NCBI GenBank assembly: GCA_000434935.1
Contig: FR882205.1
Span: forward strand, 14,193-36,300
From: Bacteroides sp. CAG:709
GTDB lineage: Bacteria; Bacteroidota; Bacteroidia; Bacteroidales; UBA932
Length of the DNA: 22,108 nt
Direction of reading: 5' to 3'
Shown here: positions 1-8,509 of the stretch, in pieces
How positions within the stretch are numbered: position 1 is the stretch's first letter
Layout of the letters: each line of letters opens with the position of its first letter
Position numbers and translations under genes: made by a program
Notes under the pieces: model-generated
What the model was told of the DNA's origin: nothing
The model's database searches: none
What the model saw: the letters and a program-made list of their open reading frames with translations, nothing else

Positions 1-87
1 CAGACGTGATTTCGCATAAATCGATGTGTAAAGATAAGAAAAAAAATCATTTTGTTTCATTTTTCATTCTATTTTTCCTGAAAATGT

Positions 88-117
88 TTTGAAAATGAAA
101 AAACTTGAGTACTTTTG
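88..117 (+). promoter_or_regulatory. Bacteroidota-type promoter for the first G1P dehydrogenase gene
   Basis: TTTG at 88-91 and TACTTTTG at 110-117 are separated by 18 bases. This fits the Bacteroidota -33 TTTG / -7 TAnnTTTG pattern. The start codon lies about 67 bases downstream, leaving a leader of roughly 60 nt. Positions 1-87 are AT-rich and show no gene. Confidence 0.6.
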
Positions 118-184
118 TAGTAAGCTATGAAACTTATGGGATATTTTAAGTTTATCATAATAAAGAAATGAAACATATACTATT

Positions 185-1522
185 ATGAGTGAGATAGAAA
201 CTGCTCTGGAAAGAGCGAGAGACACCAAGGCGCTGGAATTTGGCGTGGGAGCCATGGAAAAAGTTCCGGCGATGTTCAATAAATTGTTTCCGGGAAAGAC
301 AGCTGTCGTAGTGGCAGACAAGAATACTTACGCTGTCGCAGGCGAAGCAGTCTATGGCTATCTGAAAAATGCCGGCATCAATACGGAGTCTCCTTTCATT
401 TTCACGGACCCTGAACTTTTCGCCGAGTGGTCATACATCGAACAACTGGAAGCATTCCTCAAAGAGCGCGATGTCATTGCCGTGGCCGTAGGTTCCGGTG
501 TTATCAATGATTTGACGAAACTGGTTTCGAGTCATCTCGGAAGACGTTATATAATAGTAGGTACAGCAGCGTCAATGGACGGCTACACCGCTTATGGCGC
601 ATCCATTACTTTTGAGGGCAACAAGCAGACATTTGATTGTCCTGCACCTCTCGGAATGGTGCTCGATCCTACTGTTGCAGCGAAGGCACCGGAAGGGATG
701 TCCGCATCCGGATATGGCGACCTTATGGCCAAGGTTCCTGCAGGAGCCGACTGGATCATTGCTGATGCAGTCGGCAGCGAAAGCATTGACCCGTTCGCAT
801 TCTCGTTGGTACAGAGTAAGTTGCGTGACGCATTGTCCGATCCTGACGCTGTGGCTGCGGGTGATGTAGAGGCTACCGGAAAATTGGCCGACGGCCTTAT
901 CATGAGCGGCTTCGCAATGCAGGCAATGTCTTCAAGCCGTCCGGCTTCAGGCACCGACCACCAGTTCAGCCACTATTGGGATATGGAAGGACTCTGTCAT
1001 AACGGCAAGCACGTGTCACATGGTTTCAAGGTCTCTATCGGAACTCTTGTTTCTACAGCATGTCTGGAATACCTTGTCGGCAAGGACTTTACGTCAATGG
1101 ACATCGACAAGGCAGTGGCTCAGTGGCCGGAGTGGGAAGAGATGGAGAAGACCATTCATGAGGTATTCGACGGCAAGCCGGGTCACTTGGCAAGAGGTCT
1201 CGTGGAGAGCAAGGGTAAGTATACTGACCGCGAAGGTGTCCGCAAACAGCTTGAAGCAGTGAAGAACAATTGGCCTGAATTGCGCGAGAAAATCCGCAAG
1301 CAGATCATTCCGTTCAATGAAGTATATGATTGTCTGAAACGGGTGGGCGCTCCGTATGAGCCTGAGATGATCGGTGTAAGCCGTGAGAAACTCCGCAGTA
1401 CGTTCCGCGTCATTCCGTTCATGAGGAATAGATTTACCGGCATTGACCTGATTTACAGGGCCGGACTTATGGAAGAGGTGGAGAATTACCTCTTCGGTAA
1501 GGGTGGAATTTACGAGTGTTGA
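185..1522 (+). CDS. sn-glycerol-1-phosphate dehydrogenase-like protein (EgsA/AraM family), copy 1
   Basis: This 445-residue protein belongs to the iron-containing alcohol dehydrogenase superfamily, G1P dehydrogenase branch. Family members reduce dihydroxyacetone phosphate to sn-glycerol-1-phosphate with NAD(P)H in the cytoplasm. Visible features are the nucleotide-binding GSGVINDLTK motif (103-112), the MDGYTAYGA substrate/cofactor loop (131-139), and likely metal ligands Asp179 (GYGDL), His259 (SGTDH) and His279 (VSHG). It is longer than archaeal enzymes (about 350) and Bacillus AraM (about 394), mainly through its C-terminal region. The start at 185 fits the promoter at 88-117 and aligns with the start of the second copy. 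No prenylglyceryl-phosphate synthase gene lies nearby, so whether the product feeds an ether lipid, an envelope polymer or another pathway is open. Assignment is confident to family, less so to exact substrate. Confidence 0.85.
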   Translation: MSEIETALERARDTKALEFGVGAMEKVPAMFNKLFPGKTAVVVADKNTYAVAGEAVYGYLKNAGINTESPFIFTDPELFAEWSYIEQLEAFLKERDVIAVAVGSGVINDLTKLVSSHLGRRYIIVGTAASMDGYTAYGASITFEGNKQTFDCPAPLGMVLDPTVAAKAPEGMSASGYGDLMAKVPAGADWIIADAVGSESIDPFAFSLVQSKLRDALSDPDAVAAGDVEATGKLADGLIMSGFAMQAMSSSRPASGTDHQFSHYWDMEGLCHNGKHVSHGFKVSIGTLVSTACLEYLVGKDFTSMDIDKAVAQWPEWEEMEKTIHEVFDGKPGHLARGLVESKGKYTDREGVRKQLEAVKNNWPELREKIRKQIIPFNEVYDCLKRVGAPYEPEMIGVSREKLRSTFRVIPFMRNRFTGIDLIYRAGLMEEVENYLFGKGGIYEC

Positions 1523-1527
1523 TACAT

Positions 1528-1549
1528 GGTAATTCATTCTTGAATTACC
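1528..1549 (+). repeat. Perfect 9-bp inverted repeat after the first dehydrogenase gene
   Basis: GGTAATTCA and TGAATTACC form a perfect stem around a TTCT loop, five bases after the stop codon. No T-tract follows, so it is a weak intrinsic terminator at best. It could stabilise the mRNA 3' end or bind a protein. Confidence 0.5.
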
Positions 1550-1599
1550 GAACGTTTATGTGTGCTTCTGAGGTTAGGTTTGTCCCCGGAAGTTATGTT

Positions 1600-1627
1600 G
1601 AGGCTGACCATGTGAATGGCCGGCCTC
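1600..1627 (+). terminator. Terminator-like hairpin, copy 1
   Basis: GAGGCTGACC pairs with GGCCGGCCTC across an 8-base loop, with one G-T wobble and one mismatch, and is followed shortly by CTTTT. The left arm and loop closely resemble the hairpin at 3232-3260 behind the second copy. Confidence 0.5.
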
Positions 1628-1774
1628 ACTGCTTTTCCGGCGGGTCATTATCTCTCGGAAAACCTTGGAAGTAACGTTTTATTTGCTAATTTTGATTCGT
1701 GGACCAGAGCGGTTCATATTGAGGTTTCGTTACGATAATGTAATGATAATCAATGTGTTGTAAATCATTCTTGC

Positions 1775-1782
1775 GACTTTTG
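1775..1782 (+). promoter_or_regulatory. Possible -7 element for the second G1P dehydrogenase gene
   Basis: GACTTTTG differs at one position from TAnnTTTG-type elements and lies 69 bases before the start codon, almost the same distance as TACTTTTG before the first copy (67). No clear -33 TTG is seen at the right spacing, so expression may be weaker or depend on read-through. Confidence 0.3.
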
Positions 1783-1851
1783 CATTGGCGGTGATTTGCT
1801 TGCGAAACTGAAACCGTTGCGGAATGAAAATAAGACGCGTTTTCTGAGGTT

Positions 1852-3189
1852 ATGAACGAAATTGAAAATATCCTGAAAAGGGTGAGAGATACCAAGGCGC
1901 TTGAGTTCGGCGTCGGTGCAATGAAAAAAATTCCGGCGATGTTCGACAGCCTGTTTCCAGGGAAAACGGCAGTCGTCGTGGCTGATAAAATCACTTATGA
2001 AATTGCCGGGAAAACCGTCCATGGGTATCTTGAAGATGCCGGCATACAAACCGTGGCTCCATTTGTCTTTACGGATCCGTGGCTCTATGCCGAATGGTCT
2101 TATCTGGAGCAGCTCGAATCATATCTGAAGGCACGGGATGTCATCGCGGTCGCGGTAGGTCTAGGTGTCATCAATGATTTGACAAAACTGGCTTCCTGTC
2201 ATCTCGGAAGGCGTTATATCATAGTCGGAACGGCAGCTTCCATGGACGGCTATACTTCTTACGGGGCTTCCGTCACATATCACGGCAACAAGCAGACCTT
2301 CGATTGTCCGGCACCTCTTGGCATGGTGATGGATCCGGCCGTTGCCGCAAAGGCTCCTGCCGGAATTACGGCATCCGGTTACGGAGACATGATAGCGAAA
2401 ATCCCTTCAGGTGCAGACTGGATGATTGCTGATGCAGTAGGAAGCGAAAGCATTGATCCATTCGCTTTTTCGCTTGTACAGAAGAACTTGCGCGATGCGT
2501 TGTCTGATCCTGACGCAGTGGCTGCCGGCGATGTGACTGCTGTCGGCAAACTTGCGTATGAATTGATCATGAGCGGATTTGCCATGCAGTCGATATTGTC
2601 CAGCCGTCCAGCGTCGGGAGCTGAACACCTTTTTAGCCATTATTGGGATATGGAGGGCCTCTGCCATAACGGCAGGCATGTGCCTCATGGCTTTAGTGTG
2701 GCTATAGGTACGCTCGTTTCGGTTGCTTGTATGGAGTACCTTCTGAGCAAGGATTATACGAAAATTGATATTGATGCGGCAGTGGCCAAATGGCCGGAAT
2801 GGGATGATATGGAAAAGCATATACGCGAAGTGTTCGAAGGTATGCCGGACCATCTTGCCCGTGGTCTGGTGGAAAGCAAATCCAAGTATGTCAGCCGTGA
2901 CATCATCTGTAAACAACTCATGGCGGTAAGAGATAATTGGCCTGAACTCAGCGGCAAGATCCGGGACCAGATTCTTCCTTTCAATGTCGTCAGGGATTGT
3001 CTTAAACGTGCCGGCGCTCCATACGAACCGGAAATGATAGGCGTCAGTCATGAGAAACTCCGGAAGACATTCCGCGCCATCCCGTTCATGCGGGACCGGT
3101 TCACCGGCATTGACCTGATTTATCGCGCCGGCCTTATGGACGAGGTGGAAGCTTACCTTTTCGGCAAAGGCGGGGTTTACGAGTGCTAG
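1852..3189 (+). CDS. sn-glycerol-1-phosphate dehydrogenase-like protein (EgsA/AraM family), copy 2
   Basis: This tandem paralogue of the gene at 185-1522 is also exactly 445 residues and appears to align with it without gaps, at roughly three quarters identity by eye. The metal-ligand motifs are kept (GYGD, SGAEH, VPHG), as is the MDGYTSYGA loop. One difference falls in the nucleotide-binding turn, where GSGVIND in copy 1 reads GLGVIND here (residue 104, Ser to Leu). Identity is spread along the whole protein and the frame is intact, so it does not look like a decaying duplicate. It may have a different cofactor or substrate preference, or simply add dosage. It converges on ppdK with a terminator hairpin between them. 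Confidence 0.85.
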   Translation: MNEIENILKRVRDTKALEFGVGAMKKIPAMFDSLFPGKTAVVVADKITYEIAGKTVHGYLEDAGIQTVAPFVFTDPWLYAEWSYLEQLESYLKARDVIAVAVGLGVINDLTKLASCHLGRRYIIVGTAASMDGYTSYGASVTYHGNKQTFDCPAPLGMVMDPAVAAKAPAGITASGYGDMIAKIPSGADWMIADAVGSESIDPFAFSLVQKNLRDALSDPDAVAAGDVTAVGKLAYELIMSGFAMQSILSSRPASGAEHLFSHYWDMEGLCHNGRHVPHGFSVAIGTLVSVACMEYLLSKDYTKIDIDAAVAKWPEWDDMEKHIREVFEGMPDHLARGLVESKSKYVSRDIICKQLMAVRDNWPELSGKIRDQILPFNVVRDCLKRAGAPYEPEMIGVSHEKLRKTFRAIPFMRDRFTGIDLIYRAGLMDEVEAYLFGKGGVYEC

Positions 3190-3231
3190 TCCCTGGTTTG
3201 TGCGGTGACTCCGAAACTTGAATAAACAAAA

Positions 3232-3260
3232 GAGGCTGGCCATGTAATCTGGTCAGCCTC
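3232..3260 (-). terminator. Intrinsic terminator between the second dehydrogenase gene and ppdK (probably bidirectional)
   Basis: GAGGCTGGCC and GGTCAGCCTC form a 10-bp stem with a single G-T wobble around a 9-base loop. Read on the minus strand it is followed by TTTTGTTT, a good U-tract, 20 bases after the ppdK stop codon. On the plus strand it lies about 40 bases after the dehydrogenase stop and is followed by AT-rich sequence. Confidence 0.75.
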
Positions 3261-3279
3261 AATTCTATATGAGTTACTG

Positions 3280-6006
3280 TTATTTGCTCTGTGCAATCGC
3301 AGCCTGCGCAGCGGCGAGACGTGCGATAGGAACACGGAATGGTGAGCAAGATACGTAGTCGATGCCGATCTTGTTGAAGAACTTGATGGAATCAGGATCT
3401 CCACCGTGCTCTCCGCAGACACCGCACTTGAGCTCAGGTCTCTTGGAACGACCGCTCTGGATACCATATTCCACGAGCTTTCCTACACCCTTGGTGTCGA
3501 TAGTCTTGAACGGATCTGCATCCAGGAGTTTGTTTCCGAGATATTCGCCCATGAATGTTCCTACGTCATCACGTGAGAAACCGAATGTCATCTGTGTGAG
3601 GTCATTGGTACCGAATGAGAAGAACTGTGCGGTACGGGCCATCCTGTCACCGGTAAGAGCGGCACGAGGGATCTCGATCATTGTACCGAACTGGTAGTGG
3701 ATGGTGGTGCTGTACTTGCCTTCAACCTCTGCCTTTACCCTGTCGCAGATAGCCTTCTGGAAGCTGAGCTCACGAGCTGAAATTGTTACAGGAATCATGA
3801 TTTCAGGAATCGGGTTGAAACCTTCTGCCTGAAGTTCTGCAGTAGCTGTGAAGATAGCCCTGTACTCTACCTCTGCAATCAGAGGGAATGACACGTGAAG
3901 ACGTACTCCACGATGACCCATCATAGGGTTGACCTCGTGCAGGGACTCGCCACGTTTCTCGATTTCCTCAACGGTTACGCCGAGCTCTTTGGCCAATTCT
4001 GCTTTCTTCTCTTCAGTTCTAGGAACGAACTCGTGGAGAGGCGGGTCGAGCAGACGGAATACTACAGGCTTGCCGTCCATGATCTTGAGGGTGCCCTTTA
4101 CAGAAGCCTTGATGAATGGTTCAAGCTCTGTAAGTGCTTCCTTTCTTTCTTCATCTGTATCGCAGAGAATCATCTTGCGGAGTTTTGCAAGCGGAGTCTC
4201 TGAATTCTTGCCGTAGAACATGTGCTCAAGACGGAACAGACCGATACCTTCGGCGCCGAATGAAAGAGCCTTTGCAGCATCTTCAGGTGTGTCGGCATTG
4301 GTACGGATTCCGAGCTTGCGGAACTTGTCGGCGAGAGCCATGAACTTCACGAACAGCGGATTCTCGGATGCGTCCATCGTCTCGATCTGTGCGTTGTAGA
4401 CGAGACCCTTGGTGCCGTTGAGGCTGAACCAGTCGCCTTCCTTGAACTGCTTGTCGTGGCCAGCGAAAGTCACGATCTTGTTTTCGAGGTCAATGTGCAT
4501 TGCATCGCAACCTACGATACAGCATTTGCCCCATCCGCGTGCTACGAGAGCAGCGTGTGAAGTCATACCTCCACGGATGGTAAGGATACCTGCAGCTGCG
4601 CGCATACCCTCGATGTCCTCAGGAGAAGTCTCTTCACGGACGAGGATGACCTTCTTGCCATCTGCGGCGGCCTTTACGGCATCCTCAGGAGTGAACACGA
4701 GTGTTCCTACCGCTCCGCCCGGAGATGCAGGAAGACCCTGTGCCATAACTTTGGCCTTCTTCTCAGAAGCCGGGTCGAGGATTGGGTGGAGAATCTCGTC
4801 GAGCTGTGCAGGAGAAATACGCATTACGGCGGTCTTCTCGTCGATCATACCCTCTTCGAGCATGTCGATCGCCATCTGGAGGGCAGCGAGACCGGTTCTC
4901 TTGCCGATACGGCACTGGAGCATCCAGAGGTGACCCTCCTGGATGGTGAACTCGATGTCCTGCATATCGTGGAAGTGCTCCTCAAGTCTGATTCTGATTT
5001 CGTCGAGCTCCTTGTAAACCTCAGGCATTGCCTTTTCGAGGGACTCGAGATTCTTGTTCTTCTCTGTCTTGGTAGCCTCGTTGAGCGGGTTAGGGGTGCG
5101 GATACCTGCTACGACATCCTCTCCCTGGGCGTTGATGAGCCACTCACCGTAGAACTTGTTGTCTCCGTTTGCAGGGTTACGTGAGAACGCAACACCGGTA
5201 GCGGAAGTATTGCCCATATTGCCGAATACCATTGACTGTACGTTCACTGCTGTGCCCCAGTCATCTGGAATTTTCTCAATCTTTCTATATGTAATGGCGC
5301 GTTTTCCGTTCCATGACTTGAATACGCCGCCGATAGAACCCCAAAGCTGCTCTTTTGCAGTGTCAGGGAAATCTACGCCGAGAACTTCTTTAACCTTGGC
5401 CTTGAACTGGTCGCAAAGATCCTTGAGCTCTTCAGCCGTGATATCGGTGTCAGAGGCATAACCTTTGGCAGCCTTGAGCTCTGACATCATCTTGTCGAGC
5501 TGCTGGCGGATTCCCTTACCGTCCTCAGGCTCAATGCCTTCTGCTTTCTCCATAACGACGTCTGAGTACATCATGATGAGGCGGCGGTAAGCATCGTAAA
5601 CGAAACGAGGGTTGCCGGTCTTCTTGATCATTCCCGGAAGAGTCTCAGAGCAAAGTCCGATGTTCAGGATGGTGTCCATCATACCAGGCATTGAACTTCT
5701 TGCGCCTGAACGGCAGCTCACGAGGAGCGGATCGTTAGGATCGCCGAATTTCTTGCCCATGATTTTCTCTGTAGCCTCAAGTGCTTCAGCCACTTCTTGT
5801 TTCAATGCATCTGAATAGCCTCCTCCGAGAGCGTAATACTCTGCACAGCACTCAGTTGTGATAGTGAAACCAGCCGGAACCGGCATGCCGAGCAGGTTCA
5901 TCTCGGCCAGGTTAGCTCCTTTTCCTCCAAGGAGTTCGCGCATGGTGCCATTGCCTTCAGCAGTCTTGCCACCGAAGCGATACACCCTTTTTTTGTTCTC
6001 TAACAT
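3280..6006 (-). CDS. ppdK: Pyruvate, phosphate dikinase
   Basis: This 908-residue cytoplasmic enzyme interconverts pyruvate, ATP and phosphate with phosphoenolpyruvate, AMP and pyrophosphate. In anaerobes it links glycolysis and gluconeogenesis and can recover energy from PPi. The N-terminal ATP-grasp nucleotide-binding domain (about 1-360) includes GGKGANLAEM near residue 27. The swivelling domain carries the phosphohistidine motif TSHAA with His484 and the adjacent regulatory-type Thr482. The C-terminal PEP/pyruvate barrel ends with CGVCGEHGG, whose second Cys (864) is the expected catalytic residue. All key residues are present and the length is normal to slightly long. It has its own promoter (6045-6075) and a strong terminator, so it is probably monocistronic. 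Confidence 0.97.
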   Translation of the reverse strand: MLENKKRVYRFGGKTAEGNGTMRELLGGKGANLAEMNLLGMPVPAGFTITTECCAEYYALGGGYSDALKQEVAEALEATEKIMGKKFGDPNDPLLVSCRSGARSSMPGMMDTILNIGLCSETLPGMIKKTGNPRFVYDAYRRLIMMYSDVVMEKAEGIEPEDGKGIRQQLDKMMSELKAAKGYASDTDITAEELKDLCDQFKAKVKEVLGVDFPDTAKEQLWGSIGGVFKSWNGKRAITYRKIEKIPDDWGTAVNVQSMVFGNMGNTSATGVAFSRNPANGDNKFYGEWLINAQGEDVVAGIRTPNPLNEATKTEKNKNLESLEKAMPEVYKELDEIRIRLEEHFHDMQDIEFTIQEGHLWMLQCRIGKRTGLAALQMAIDMLEEGMIDEKTAVMRISPAQLDEILHPILDPASEKKAKVMAQGLPASPGGAVGTLVFTPEDAVKAAADGKKVILVREETSPEDIEGMRAAAGILTIRGGMTSHAALVARGWGKCCIVGCDAMHIDLENKIVTFAGHDKQFKEGDWFSLNGTKGLVYNAQIETMDASENPLFVKFMALADKFRKLGIRTNADTPEDAAKALSFGAEGIGLFRLEHMFYGKNSETPLAKLRKMILCDTDEERKEALTELEPFIKASVKGTLKIMDGKPVVFRLLDPPLHEFVPRTEEKKAELAKELGVTVEEIEKRGESLHEVNPMMGHRGVRLHVSFPLIAEVEYRAIFTATAELQAEGFNPIPEIMIPVTISARELSFQKAICDRVKAEVEGKYSTTIHYQFGTMIEIPRAALTGDRMARTAQFFSFGTNDLTQMTFGFSRDDVGTFMGEYLGNKLLDADPFKTIDTKGVGKLVEYGIQSGRSKRPELKCGVCGEHGGDPDSIKFFNKIGIDYVSCSPFRVPIARLAAAQAAIAQSK

Positions 6007-6044
6007 ATTTTTAAAACAGGTTTTTGTTTTTCGAAATCAAAATG

Positions 6045-6075
6045 CAAATTTAATCATTTTATACATGCATTGCAA
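6045..6075 (-). promoter_or_regulatory. Promoter of ppdK
   Basis: On the minus strand TTG (6073-6075) and TAAATTTG (6045-6052) are 20 bases apart, matching the Bacteroidota -33/-7 pattern. The -7 element lies about 40 bases before the ppdK start codon, in the gap after the upstream carrier gene. Confidence 0.65.
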
Positions 6076-6082
6076 GAAAAAC

Positions 6083-7072
6083 TTACTTGCCTCTATGCCC
6101 CTTCTCGTAAAGCTCGATGGAATTGATGATGTTCTGCCATACGCTGTACAGTCCTCCTGCGACGGAAGTCACCGGAGTCAGATACGAATAGCCGAGCCAT
6201 ATCAGGAAGCCGGTGTTTTTCTGTCCAAGTGCCTGGCCGGCGGTGATTTCATCAGAAGACCGTTCTTCTTCCGACTCCTTCCTTCCGACTCTTCCGGCAG
6301 CCTTTCCGACACCGAACTGGATGACCGTACAAGCCAGCGAAATGACACCTATCAGCACTACTATCCAGAAGGATATATGGCTGAGTACCAATGCTCTGGT
6401 GGCAAGAAAAATCGCCAATGTCAGCGAAATGCCCCAGAAATAGAAAGCCCATTCAGTGTATCTCATCAGCCAGCGCTGGAGTCTCCTGGCAGTATATCTG
6501 ATGAGCCATGCCAGAAGCAGCGGGAAAACCAGCAGCGGGAAAATCTTCATGCAGATCGCGATGAAACTCTCGAAGAAGGTCGCGTCCGACTCAGTATTGA
6601 ATATTGGTATGACCAGAGGAATTACGACTGCTACCGCAATGTTGATGAGCACGACGTATGACACGGTGTCCGACAGGCGTCCGCCAAGTTTCCCGGTAAT
6701 CACTCCCGCGGCTGCTGCCGTAGGGCAGATGAAACACAGCATTGCGCACTCTGTCAATATTTTAAGGTCTCCGTCAGGCATCAATGTCGCAAGCCATGTG
6801 AACAAGATGAACATGACGATCTGGAAAGCCAGCGCGATGAAATGCCAGCGCCGGAACCTCAGGTCGTGCGGTGAAATCCTGTTGAACTGTAGAAATAGCA
6901 TGATTGCGATGAGTGCCGGTTGGACTCGTTTCGCAAAAATCGAGAAAGAAGGCTCCACGTCAGATGCCAGCCAGGGCACATAATGGAGTGCCAAATAAGA
7001 TGCCGCCCCCGTGAAAATCGCCAGAGGCAGCATCCATTCCTTTATGAAATTGATTAATTTATCCTTTGCCAC
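6083..7072 (-). CDS. BASS-family (bile acid:sodium symporter-like) membrane transporter
   Basis: This 329-residue inner-membrane protein has about nine hydrophobic segments (near residues 13-32, 46-62, 76-98, 105-125, 135-157, 168-191, 206-226, 232-253, 287-310). The stretch CPTAAAAGVITGKLGG (116-131) and the late motif ITAGQALGQKNTG (276-288) resemble the substrate- and sodium-binding regions of BASS-type carriers. A charged loop at 260-275 precedes the late motif. The substrate cannot be told from sequence: bile acids are only the founding example, and organic anions such as pantoate or keto acids are equally possible. It starts 10 bases after the PhoH stop codon, so the two are almost certainly co-transcribed, although no functional link is obvious. 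Confidence 0.75.
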   Translation of the reverse strand: MAKDKLINFIKEWMLPLAIFTGAASYLALHYVPWLASDVEPSFSIFAKRVQPALIAIMLFLQFNRISPHDLRFRRWHFIALAFQIVMFILFTWLATLMPDGDLKILTECAMLCFICPTAAAAGVITGKLGGRLSDTVSYVVLINIAVAVVIPLVIPIFNTESDATFFESFIAICMKIFPLLVFPLLLAWLIRYTARRLQRWLMRYTEWAFYFWGISLTLAIFLATRALVLSHISFWIVVLIGVISLACTVIQFGVGKAAGRVGRKESEEERSSDEITAGQALGQKNTGFLIWLGYSYLTPVTSVAGGLYSVWQNIINSIELYEKGHRGK

Positions 7073-7082
7073 AATAACCTCC

Positions 7083-8468
7083 CTACAACAGCTTGGCCGC
7101 TATGTCCGACAATTCGCTGCGCTCTCCCTTCTTCAGGAATACGTGTTCGAAAAGCTTCTGTCCGGCCATCTTTTCACCGAGATGCGTAAGACCGTTCGAC
7201 CACTGGTCCAGATAAGGCTGGTCAATCTGGAAGATGTCGCCCGTAAACACCATCTTGGTCCCTTCACCTGCCCTCGTGATGATCGTCTTGATTTCATGCG
7301 GCGTCAGGTTCTGTGCCTCGTCAATGATGAAATACGCCTTGCCCAGGCTCCTTCCCCTTATATACGCAAGCGGTGTTATAAGCAGTTTCTCGTCCTTCAG
7401 AAGGCTCTCGATGTGCTGGTATTCCCGGCTGCTCGGTCTGTACAATGCCTTGATAACGTTGAGGTTATCCATAAGCGGCTGCAGGAAAGGACTCATCTTG
7501 CTCTTCTGGTCGCCAGGCAGGAATCCTATATCCTGATTTCCCAGAATGACGGTCGGTCTGGACAGGATTATCTGGTCGAAATCCCGCTCCTGTTCCAGAG
7601 CTGCCGCCAGCGCGAGCAATGTCTTTCCCGTTCCGGCACCTCCGGTCAATGACACCAGCTGAATCTTCTTGTTCAGGCATGCGTCCAATGCGAATTTCTG
7701 TTCGTCATTCCTCGGTTTGATTCCGCTGGCTTCCCGCTTCCTGACCAGAATGATCTTGTCAATGTCGGCGTCATATCTTGCGCAGATTATTTCGTCTCCA
7801 TGAGTCGTCCATTGTATCTTGAAAAGTTGATTCGCAGATGGCTTGGTCTTGCAAAGCCCCTTCCAGTCGACGGTGTTGTGCTGGCCGTATGCCAGTTCCT
7901 GTATCACTTCATCCGGTGCGTCCGTGATGAACTGCACTTCTTTCTGCGAGAACTCCACCTTGTCCTCTTCCACGCGGTCCGTCAGATAGTCCTGAGCCAC
8001 CATCCCGGCAGCTTTCGCCTTCATCCTCAGGTTTATATCTTTGGTTACCAGCGCCACGAAACGGTCGGGATTGTTGTCCCTGACCCAGATTGCGGTAGCC
8101 AGAATCCTGTGGTCCTGGGTGTCGTCATGGAAAAGTTCCTTCATGCTGTCAGGAAACGGATGGTTCGGCTCTATCTTGATGTTACCCAGACCTTTGCCGA
8201 TAGGCACGCCGTCTCGTCCGAACATTTTCCCCTCGGTAAGACGGTCGATGTCTCTCATGAATCCTCTCGCATTGAAACTCAACGCGTCCGTGCCCTTTTT
8301 GAACTTGTCCAGTTCTTCCAGCACGGCTATCGGTATGACAATATCATTGTCCTGAAACTTTCGGATGGCCTTGTAGTCATGCAGAACGATATTTGTGTCC
8401 AGGACGAATATCTTCGGTTTCCTGGCTCCGTCCCCCTTTGCGGGGACATTGGCGTACCTGTTGATCAT
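7083..8468 (-). CDS. PIN-PhoH fusion ATPase / probable RNase-helicase
   Basis: This 461-residue protein has an N-terminal PIN nuclease domain (about 18-160) with conserved acidic positions at Asp24 (VLDTN), Glu51/52 (LEEL), Asp119 (QDHRI) and Asp144 (TKDIN). The PhoH P-loop ATPase follows (about 250-461), with Walker A GGAGTGKT (276-283) and Walker B IIDEAQ (381-386). Mycobacterial PhoH2 proteins of this architecture unwind and cleave RNA; the cellular role in Bacteroidota is uncertain. It is the middle gene of a minus-strand operon, 41 bases after the gene at 8510-9811 and 10 bases before the carrier gene. I see no promoter in the 41-base gap. Confidence 0.92.
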   Translation of the reverse strand: MINRYANVPAKGDGARKPKIFVLDTNIVLHDYKAIRKFQDNDIVIPIAVLEELDKFKKGTDALSFNARGFMRDIDRLTEGKMFGRDGVPIGKGLGNIKIEPNHPFPDSMKELFHDDTQDHRILATAIWVRDNNPDRFVALVTKDINLRMKAKAAGMVAQDYLTDRVEEDKVEFSQKEVQFITDAPDEVIQELAYGQHNTVDWKGLCKTKPSANQLFKIQWTTHGDEIICARYDADIDKIILVRKREASGIKPRNDEQKFALDACLNKKIQLVSLTGGAGTGKTLLALAAALEQERDFDQIILSRPTVILGNQDIGFLPGDQKSKMSPFLQPLMDNLNVIKALYRPSSREYQHIESLLKDEKLLITPLAYIRGRSLGKAYFIIDEAQNLTPHEIKTIITRAGEGTKMVFTGDIFQIDQPYLDQWSNGLTHLGEKMAGQKLFEHVFLKKGERSELSDIAAKLL

Positions 8469-8509
8469 GTCTGATTATTTTTTCATGCTTACTTTAAACA
8501 CGCATTTTC

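Larger units (their letters stand above)
1523..1851. other. 329-base spacer between the tandem dehydrogenase genes
   Basis: No convincing gene is present. The spacer holds a perfect 9-bp hairpin (1528-1549), a terminator-like hairpin (1600-1627) and a possible promoter for the second copy (1775-1782). It therefore looks like an end-of-unit plus start-of-unit region, and the two copies may be transcribed separately. Confidence 0.6.

Noticed and set aside
2407..3243. Long open frame antisense to the second dehydrogenase gene (278 codons)
   Set aside because: It lies opposite a well-conserved enzyme gene, encodes no recognisable domain, and is explained by the codon pattern of the sense gene.
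5858..6661. Open frame on the plus strand crossing from ppdK into the carrier gene (267 codons)
   Set aside because: It is antisense to two real genes and crosses the ppdK promoter; the product looks like random composition.
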